Positions 57,401-64,000 of a DNA stretch of 64,000 nucleotides are shown one piece after another. A program made the position numbers and the translations under genes. Below the pieces are notes generated by a model. The model had not been told where the DNA came from. It worked only from the letters and a program-made list of their open reading frames with translations, and ran no database searches. The DNA lies in assembly GCA_963556145.1 (NCBI GenBank), contig OY744468.1, positions 3,410,001-3,474,000 on the forward strand. Reading direction: 5' to 3'. Within the stretch, counting starts at the first letter, position 1. Every line of letters starts with the position of its first letter. The DNA is from Hygrocybe punicea. Lineage: Eukaryota; Basidiomycota; Agaricomycetes; Agaricales; Hygrophoraceae.

Positions 57401-57626
57401 TCTTTGTGTATTCTCTGCTTTGAAATTGTGCATAAAGTATGACTGGTCAATAACCATCACATTATGTTCATTGGGGTCTGAATATTGTTTGCCATGTTTA
57501 TGTGAGTTTGAAGGAATATTCTGGTTACGTTTCACAAGAATTTGTTGTCTTGTGTCTTGAACTGCAGATTTCCATTGAGGTGCTGACTTATGCACTTCCA
57601 CATCAAGTGGATATATGTTCACTGCT
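54462..57626 (-). mobile_element. Autonomous-type Helentron copy H3 (3' part, reverse)
   Basis: Its 3' terminus at 54462 (plus strand ACTTGTTTAGAGGGCCAATGC) keeps the hairpin with a paired change (GCCAATGC...GCATGGC). It contains the helicase and protease-like coding region and is cut at 57626 by the 3' end of H4. It is inserted in the Tc1/mariner gene. Confidence 0.85.
54706..57622 (-). pseudogene. Helentron PIF1-like helicase fused to ubiquitin-protease-like domain (copy H3)
   Basis: Read minus: VMVIDQSYFMHNF, Walker A GGMAGTGKSQ, Walker B DYIFIDEVSM, then a 2-nt deletion near 56933 (INMIFAG / DFAQLPPVGG), ENMRQKTQ, MTAHAAQGKT (motif V) and YYSSLSRSAT (motif VI). After FQQ comes TAG, where H4 has TGG. 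The same frame continues into WHIIEKNKNK, a Ser/Lys linker, NYSYAYDSILVVLFDLW, a CxxC pair (QCTRCKF), LVLEYPLMDIETSH and YHGQYHFTSRII...VWFHDGM. That order (Cys box, zinc pair, His box) resembles C19 ubiquitin-specific proteases. The presumed catalytic Cys is Tyr in this copy. A TGA also interrupts the zinc region near 55021. Confidence 0.8.
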
Positions 57627-60177
57627 ACTTGTTTAGTGGGCCAGTGCTGCGCATGGCATGAACGAGTTCTTTTTTCCCCCTCCTCATTTCTTTATTGAAG
57701 TAAGAAATAAGATTCAATTGCATAAAGCATGTTACATATGGCATCAGATACATAGCATGTGTTGCATATTGCATATTATTCTAATAAGCCCACCTCCCAC
57801 CTCTGCAACATAGAAATTAGCATAAAATAAATCTACATAGAGTATCTTGATTCTTCATCAACCTCCTCTCTACCTGCCATCTCCCCTGTGTTGCACCATC
57901 ATGCAACACTCTCAGCCATAAAGCAATTGCTCAGGGAGCAACAGGTCAACTGCCAAACACAACTGCCCCCCAAACAGTGTGCTGACAATTAACTCACATT
58001 TGCTCAACCCTACTTCTCCACAACCTTGAATGTTGCACAACAGATGAACACATGAAGACAGCCGTCGTGCTTGACCTCAAGGAGGATGCTCAAAGACTCT
58101 GAGCATAAATAGCTAGTACAAGGTTTCTCTTTTTACAGTGTCTGATATCATGGTCTGAAAGTTGTGTAAGGTCAGTGTCTCTGGAACAAGAGTTGCCTGT
58201 AATCATTCCATCATGATACCATACTTGTTTCTGTGCAGCAATAATACGTGAGGTGAAATGATATTGACCATGATATACAATGCCTCTAAGTTCTAATGTC
58301 TTTGTGCCAGTTTCTGAAACAAATTCTAGTCTATGACTGGTTTCAATATTTTTGAATGGATACTCTAGAACAAGAATGTGTGGTGCTTCATTATAAAATA
58401 CAAGTTGATTCATTCTGCTGTTGCAATCAGGACATCTTCTATTGGTTTTCTGTGACAAGGTATCAACCCAATTCATGGTTGACTGTTTAATAGTGTCATC
58501 AGCATGTAACACGTAGCCTAGTCTGTCATCAATGGGTTCTTCTGCAAAGTCACATTGAGAACATTCATGTTGAGAAGAGGCTACAATGTCATTGACTTTA
58601 AATAACTCCATAGCCAGATTGGCAACACTGATGCCCAAAGTGCCTCTAGGAAAGTCTGTAGGATTCATGTTATGCAGTGTAGTTCTAAGGTGGTCTCTTA
58701 GCTGTTCAAATGCCACATTTTGGTGCAACACCTGTGGAAAACCATGAGACAATGTGGTCAAATGATCATTCATGCTTCTGAATACTGTGGACCACTCTGC
58801 ATGATTGTCTTTCCACAGTTCAAACAGAATGACCAACAATGAGTCATATGCACAGCTGTAGTCATTTCTATCCCAGATCAGTCCAGCTGGAGAGTTAATG
58901 ACCTGTTGCTTGCCTGTGGATCCTTTGTTGACATGGTCTTTTGTGATCCGAGGCCTTTTAACTACTGGTTCATTGTTTGTGTCAAGTGAATGTTTTGGGG
59001 TTGAACCAATAGCAACTGAACCTTGTGCTGGAACAAATGAAGTTGAAATTACAGCTGCTTTCTGTTTTCCTTTGCCTTTTTCAACCAATTGCCATGGGCT
59101 ATCAGGGATTTTCCGAGCCAATATTAGTGGATCAGTTGATGACTATTTAATAGCAGTGTCAGTTTTGGCAGGAATGTAGTGAATTCCCTTCCACTGCTGA
59201 AAGTTTCGAAGCATAACAGAGCGTGTACCAGCATCAATGTGGTCAGGTAAAGCACCTTCATATCTGAGCCTGGTAATCTCATCAAGCAATTCTAGTTCTC
59301 TAAATTCTTGTCTAAGATATCCAGAACAACCTCTAGTGATCACTTTAGTGTCAAAGCCTTGAATTATTACAGTTCCAGCAGCAGAAGCACTTCTAGACAT
59401 TGAAGAATAATATGACATGTGGTTGAAGCAACTATTCAAATGCACAACATTGAATGGACGTGTTTTTCCTTGAGCAGCATGAGCAGTCATTGCAAAGTTA
59501 GGAAGCACCCAAAGTTGTTGTCTCTCAATGGATTCCTTCAGGTCACTGGGAAATACACACTGAATGGTCTTGGTGTTTTTTACAATGGGCACTACATTGT
59601 CAGGCAGTCCTGGAATCGGCACCAGCTTTGGAGGTTTGTCCAGTTCAACAAACAAAGTGTCAAGTACCCTTTTGCCATGACTTGCTTTCATTGACTGCCA
59701 GCCAACAACAAATCCTTCTTGTCCTTTTGTAATGCAGAGCTCAGTGGCATCATTGTTGCGAAGCATCACAGGCATACTAAGACACAATGAGAGTTTCCCA
59801 GCAAAGTTATCAGTGGCAGCATGTCGCACTTTTCATATCTCTCTTTGTGTATCAAAGTCTATGTCACTGGATTGATGTATAGCTTTTGATTGGGACTTGC
59901 TTACAGAATCCTTGTCTTTTCCCCACTTATCAATGGAATAGAAGTTGGTCAAGTTCTGGTTGGTGTCAGAAGCAAATCTTTCACATCCAAGAAGATTGAT
60001 TTGATCCTTTTGTGAGTGAATGCCACATATGATAGGAACATTTCTAAATTTCTTAGAGGCAACATTGGGCTGGTCTGGACGTTTGCCTGCAATTCTGGTT
60101 CTCAAAAATTGAATGTCCTGTGCAGTACACTTGCCATAGCACATGTTGACAAGGGCTGTTCTGAACAATGCATCCTC

Positions 60178-61401
60178 TAGTGATGTTCTGGCCCGGCTTG
60201 GCCTGAAAGCCGCGGCTTTGGCCTGGCCTGAGGCGGCTCCGGCTTTCGAAAAGGTCAGGCCAGGCCAAAGCCGCCAGTGATGGCTTGGCTTTGGCCTGAG
60301 CCGTGGCTTTTGGCTGTGGGTAGAGAACAGGTAGAGAACGAGAGGGCGAGGGGGTCCGTGAGTGAGATGATGGGGCCGTGATCACCCACAACCTCATGCA
60401 GGTAGTCTCCATGTCAATTGACATGGGTGCTCGTCGTTCGTGAGGTGTTTCTGGTGGGTAATCACCCCCTACGTTGACGGACACGGGCATCCTTGTCATT
60501 GTCCTCGTCGTCCCTCCTTGCTGCATACCTTGCGAATGACATTCACGCGTCAATTGACGCGGTTCATGTGTGTTCGCGAGGTGGAGATGGCTTGGCGGTA
60601 ATTTTTGCCGTCCTCACCTCGCAAGGGTGGCGGTCCACGTCAATTGACGGGGGCCCAGCCCTCGCGAGGTGTTCAGTAGAGGTCTTGCCTTACCTCGCGA
60701 GGGTGGCCATCCATGTCAATTGACATCTGGGCCCTCGCGAGGTATTCGGAGGCAATCCTGACGGCTGGTGCCGGTGCTGGTGCTGGTGCTGGTGCTGGTG
60801 CTGGTGCTGGTGCTGGTGCTGGTGTTGGTGCTGGCGCTGGCGCTTCCCTCGTTTCCCTCGTCGTCATAACCTCGAGAGCACAAGGCGCACGTCATTCAAC
60901 GCGCACCTGTGTTCGCGAGGTAATTGAGGAGGAGGATGAGTGAGTGGATTGCGAATGTTGATGAAAAAAACACACACCTGGGTAGGAGGGCAGGCGCACC
61001 ACACCTCCGGCCTTGCGAGCCCTTCCCTCTGTCGTCCTGGTTGTGGTGACAGTGGTTGCAGTCGCGTTTGCGGCCATCATATTGGTCATTTTCACCATTG
61101 CCGTCGTGTCACTTCCTCCGTCGTTGTCATTGTGGTCCAAAAGTCATGTGATCATGTGTCCCGGCACATGAAAAGTAATAAATAAAATACTAAAATACTA
61201 AAATACTAAAATACTAAAATACTCAAATACAAGTAATATATAGTCCAAGCTGTACTATACATATATAGCAGTAAAAGCCGTGGCTTCGCGGCTTGGCTCC
61301 GGCTTTCCAAACCACAGGCCAGGCCAAAAGCCGCCCTAGGCTGTGACTTTGGCCTGGCTTGGCCGGCTTCACGGCCTGAAGCCGGGCCGGGCACACCACT
61401 A
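60178..61401. mobile_element. Non-autonomous hAT-like element 5 (1,224 bp)
   Basis: Perfect 8-bp duplications GCATCCTC lie at 60170-60177 and 61402-61409. The ends are TAGTGATGTTCTGGCCCGGC and, read inward from the right, TAGTGGTGTGCCCGGCCCGG. The subterminal zones consist of GGCTTTGGCCTGGCC words. Four GTCAATTGAC modules and a GGTGCT repeat are inside. Removing 1,232 bp (element plus one duplication) restores the helicase frame of H4 at ENMRQRTQTAEDA|MFRTALVN, so the boundaries are well supported. Confidence 0.95.
60390..60925. repeat. Cluster of GTCAATTGAC palindromic modules in hAT element 5
   Basis: The cores are at 60413-60422, 60549-60558, 60639-60648 and 60715-60724, with a degenerate fifth (GTCATTCAAC) near 60889. 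Arms of the form ACCTCGCGA or TCGCGAGGT lie 15-25 bp to each side, for example 60617-60624, 60661-60669, 60692-60700 and 60914-60922. Between them is a (GGTGCT)n tract at 60768-60840. Confidence 0.8.
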
Positions 61402-62667
61402 GCATCCTCAGCTGTTTGTGTCCTCTGTCTCATGTTTTCTCTGAGAATCACCGCTGTGGTCACTTGATGCCAGAGTGCTTTTCCAATGGCAGTTTCTTGA
61501 GAGTGTGTTGTCAAGGCTGATGTGATCTGAGTGCCAACTGTTCCACTGTACAATGATGCACCTCCAACTGGTGGTAACTGTGCAAAGTCTCCAGCAAATA
61601 TCATGTTGATTCCACCAAATGGCATGTCATGTATGTTCAAAGCTTTAGCCAGTCTAGCACTGATTTTGTAGAGATCATGACAAGACAGCATTGAGACTTC
61701 ATCAATGAAAATATAGTCAACTCCTTCTAGTCTACCTTTGAGCTGAGCAATGCCTATTGCTTCATTTCTATTTGACATGTTTGGATTGATGCCCAGGAAG
61801 TGGTGATAAGTTGAGCCATTTTGCAGATCTGCAGAAGTACCAGTAGGACCAAGAATAACAAATCTGTGAGACTCATGTGCAGTGTCAAAGAAATCAACAA
61901 CTGCTTTGATGACTTGTGATTTTCCAGTACCAGCCATTCCAGCAATATTCATTTTCAACCGCTCACTGCTGGGAGAGGAAAGCATGATTTGCAATAATCC
62001 TAAAGGCTCTTTTCTACTCAATGTTCAAGCTGAATTTTCTAACTGTAGCATCAATTAGCTTTTGTCGCTGTGCATTTTCAGCTCTGAATGTTTGCATCAA
62101 GTATGATTGGTCCACAATCATCACATAATTTTCATTTGGATCAGTATATGTTTTGTGTAAAGTAGACTTTGAGTTTGCAGGAATGTGTTGATTTCTCTTA
62201 TCCAATATATCTTGTCTTTGTTCTTGAACCAGTTGTTTCCATTAAGTACCAGGTTGATTCATTTCAACTTTAAGTGGAGCAGAAATTACTGTAATTGAAC
62301 CATCTGGACATGGATCAAGCCAACCAATGTTTCTGACAATGTTTTCAGTGGCATCCATTTGAGCTTTGATCAGTCTACCATGTTGACCAAGCTCAGAATA
62401 TTTGTTAGTGCCATAATCTGCATTGTTTTTGTCCTGCTCATAATTGTCATCTCCAAAGTCACCACCATTTTGAATGTTGTCATCATCCAAGTGTGATATC
62501 ATGTCTGAAGTCATAAATTGAGGACAAGTACCATCCAACACTGCTCCTTGTCTAAGCTGAGCAGAATAGTCATCTCTAGCATCAAGGCATTCATATCTCA
62601 GATTAAAGTTGTCCATGATCTCTAATTGTCTAACAGTAAATTCATGATCAGTCAATGCTTCATTCCA

Positions 62668-63840
62668 TTACGAGTTCTTTTAATTTATTAAAAGACTCGT
62701 TCTTTATCAGACCTGGTTCAGTGAGGATTCGTAATTAATTAATTAATTGATTAATTAATTAATAAAGTTGATCGCCTATAGACAAAAATTTTTTGGGCAA
62801 GAGATATGATTCTACTTCTGATACCAGAAAATAACACCATGTTGGGGCCATGTGTGGACAAGCTTACATAAGCATCTAAATATGGGTTGCCTCAGAAAAG
62901 ACACATTACCTTCAAATTATATTCTAAATATTCATACTGACTTCAATTCTTATTGGAATCAGCTGAAAATTGAACTGCTGACTAATATAACCATTTTGGG
63001 CAAGGTGTGATAGTCACATGTGACCAATCTAACCATATAAGGCAATTTCTGATATTATATAGCAAATTTTTTACTGATCGCAATGGTGACAGTCACATGT
63101 GACCAGTCTAACTATATAAGGTAATTTTACATGATATATGCTAAATTTTGAGCTGATCACAGGAGTCATAGTCACATGTGACCACTATTACTATATATGG
63201 AAATATCAGCCATATAAGCAGAAATGAGCTTAACTCAAATAATATACTGATATTTTTCCTTAAAACATAAAATTCAATGTGACATTGCCGTATATATACA
63301 TTATCTTATATGCTAATTATATATTTCAAGCAAAATTACGATGTTCATAATAATCATACAAACAAAAGTTCAATAAAAGAAGAAAGACTTTGTTCATGCC
63401 ATATGTAACATTAGCCCAATCACCAAGCACAGCTGTCTTCATGTTATCATCTGTTGCACAGCACACAAGGTCCTGGAGAAGGGAAGTCAATTATTATCAT
63501 AATGTTTAGGAGACAGTTGTATTTGACAGTTGACCTATTGCTTCCTCAACATTTCTTTTATGGCTGAGCATATTATATAATGATACAGCACAGAAGACAT
63601 GACAGTAATAGAGGAGGTTGATGAACACTCAAGACACTCTATGTAGTTTAGTTTTTCTACTTTTCATGTTGCTGAGGTGAAAGATGGGCTTATTAGAACA
63701 ATTGGCAGTATACAACATATGATATATATCTTATACCATATGTAACATGCTTTATACAATTGTTTATGTCGTCATGAAAGTAGAGAGGGGAAAAAAAGAA
63801 CTCGTTCATGCCATGCGCAGCACTGGCCCACTAAACAAGT
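62668..63840 (+). mobile_element. Helentron-like family A, copy A7
   Basis: Starts TACGAGTTCTTTTAATTT after a host T at 62668 and ends CTAAACAAGT at 63840. It is almost identical to A6, suggesting a recent shared source. It is inserted into the H4 coding frame. Counting only one T at the junction, the host frame reads straight through DYIYR|WNEALTDHEF, which defines the net inserted length. Confidence 0.92.
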
Positions 63841-64000
63841 CTGTAAATATAGTCATGCACAGCAGATAGTCCTATGAATTTTCCCTTTTGATTGTGCAAC
63901 ACTACTTTTTCAGAGTCAACTTGCATGTCATCATTTGCATCTGGATTCCAAGCTTTCTGGACTTCTCTCACATAGTTTCTCCAATAAACAGGAATGAATT

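Larger units (their letters stand above)
57627..64000 (-). mobile_element. Autonomous-type Helentron copy H4 (reverse, continues past the window)
   Basis: The 3' terminus is at 57627 (ACTTGTTTAGTGGGCCAGTGC on the plus strand). The 3' ~450 bp (57627-58080) match the 3' part of the A elements. It is inserted in the helicase gene of H3, carries hAT-like element 5 and Helentron A7, and its coding sequence continues beyond 64000, where the Rep domain is expected. Confidence 0.85.
58090..64000 (-). pseudogene. Helentron Rep-linker, PIF1-like helicase and ubiquitin-protease-like domain (copy H4)
   Basis: Read minus from the window edge: KAWNPDANDDMQVDSEK...LSAVHDYIYR, then (after A7) WNEALTDHEFTVRQLEI, CLDARDDYSAQLRQG, VMIVDQSYLMQTF, a TAG for Gln and a frame change near 61980. 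Walker A GMAGTGKSQ, DYIFIDEVSM and AGDFAQLPPVGG, ENMRQRTQ follow. Then comes the hAT insertion, the rest of the helicase (HAAQGKT, YYSSMSRSAS), a TAG where H3 has TGG, and the C-terminal domain: NDYSCAYDSLLVILFELW with Cys retained, CSQCDF...CPDCNSR zinc pairs and YHGQYHFTSRII...VWYHDGM. It ends at TGA near 58090. A TGA for Trp lies at ~59830. The helicase would unwind DNA during rolling-circle transposition. A role for the protease is not known. Confidence 0.82.

Overview
This window looks like a transposon-packed stretch of a filamentous basidiomycete genome, most likely an agaricomycete mushroom. The evidence is GT-AG introns of about 43-68 nt, a KDZ-superfamily transposase with its CxC2 cysteine cluster, fungal Helitron ORFs with a DUF6570-like region, a Ty1/Copia element primed from initiator tRNA-Met, and gene families typical of mushroom repeat islands. 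No rRNA, tRNA, CRISPR array or bacterial-type operon was seen. Very little host sequence is intact.

Layout. 1-8.1 kb: two convergent decayed genes, a charged coiled-coil protein with an HMG-box-like start (+) and a JmjC-like dioxygenase (-) split by a hAT-type element with a perfect 8-bp target duplication. 8.9-10.3 kb: a Helentron-like element (family B) carrying ~148-bp tandem repeats. 11.2-13.2 kb: a hAT-like element with another 8-bp-TSD element nested inside it. 15.6-17.2 kb: an unrecognised multi-exon minus-strand gene. 17.6-18.0 kb: a 372-bp hAT MITE. 18.4-19.6 kb: the first full copy of Helentron family A. 21.7-26.5 kb: a SUMO-protease (Ulp1/C48) gene followed after ~150 bp by a ten-exon KDZ transposase gene. 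27.4-32.5 kb: nested repeats, including an exact-looking 147-bp-period array. 33.4-38.4 kb: another A copy, a gene start it interrupts, a hAT element and a ~450-bp-arm inverted repeat. 38.6-64 kb: a nest of autonomous Helentron copies (H1-H4), their short derivatives (A copies), a Copia element, a truncated Tc1/mariner gene and a hAT element.

How the parts relate. The ~1.1-kb A elements share their 5' ~450 bp with H1 and their 3' ~400 bp with H3/H4, so they are internal-deletion derivatives that the H-type Rep/helicase protein would mobilise. Their ends show the asymmetric inverted-repeat and 3' hairpin layout of Helentron/Helitron2 elements. Comparing H3 and H4 indicates one ancestral reading frame joining a PIF1-type helicase to a C-terminal ubiquitin-protease-like domain. 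Four hAT-like elements with different terminal sequences carry the same internal palindromic module (CTCGCGA arms around GTCAATTGAC), which is the least expected pattern in the window. Five genes are stopped by TGA codons best explained as CGA to TGA changes at CpG, which points to cytosine methylation and deamination as the main cause of decay.
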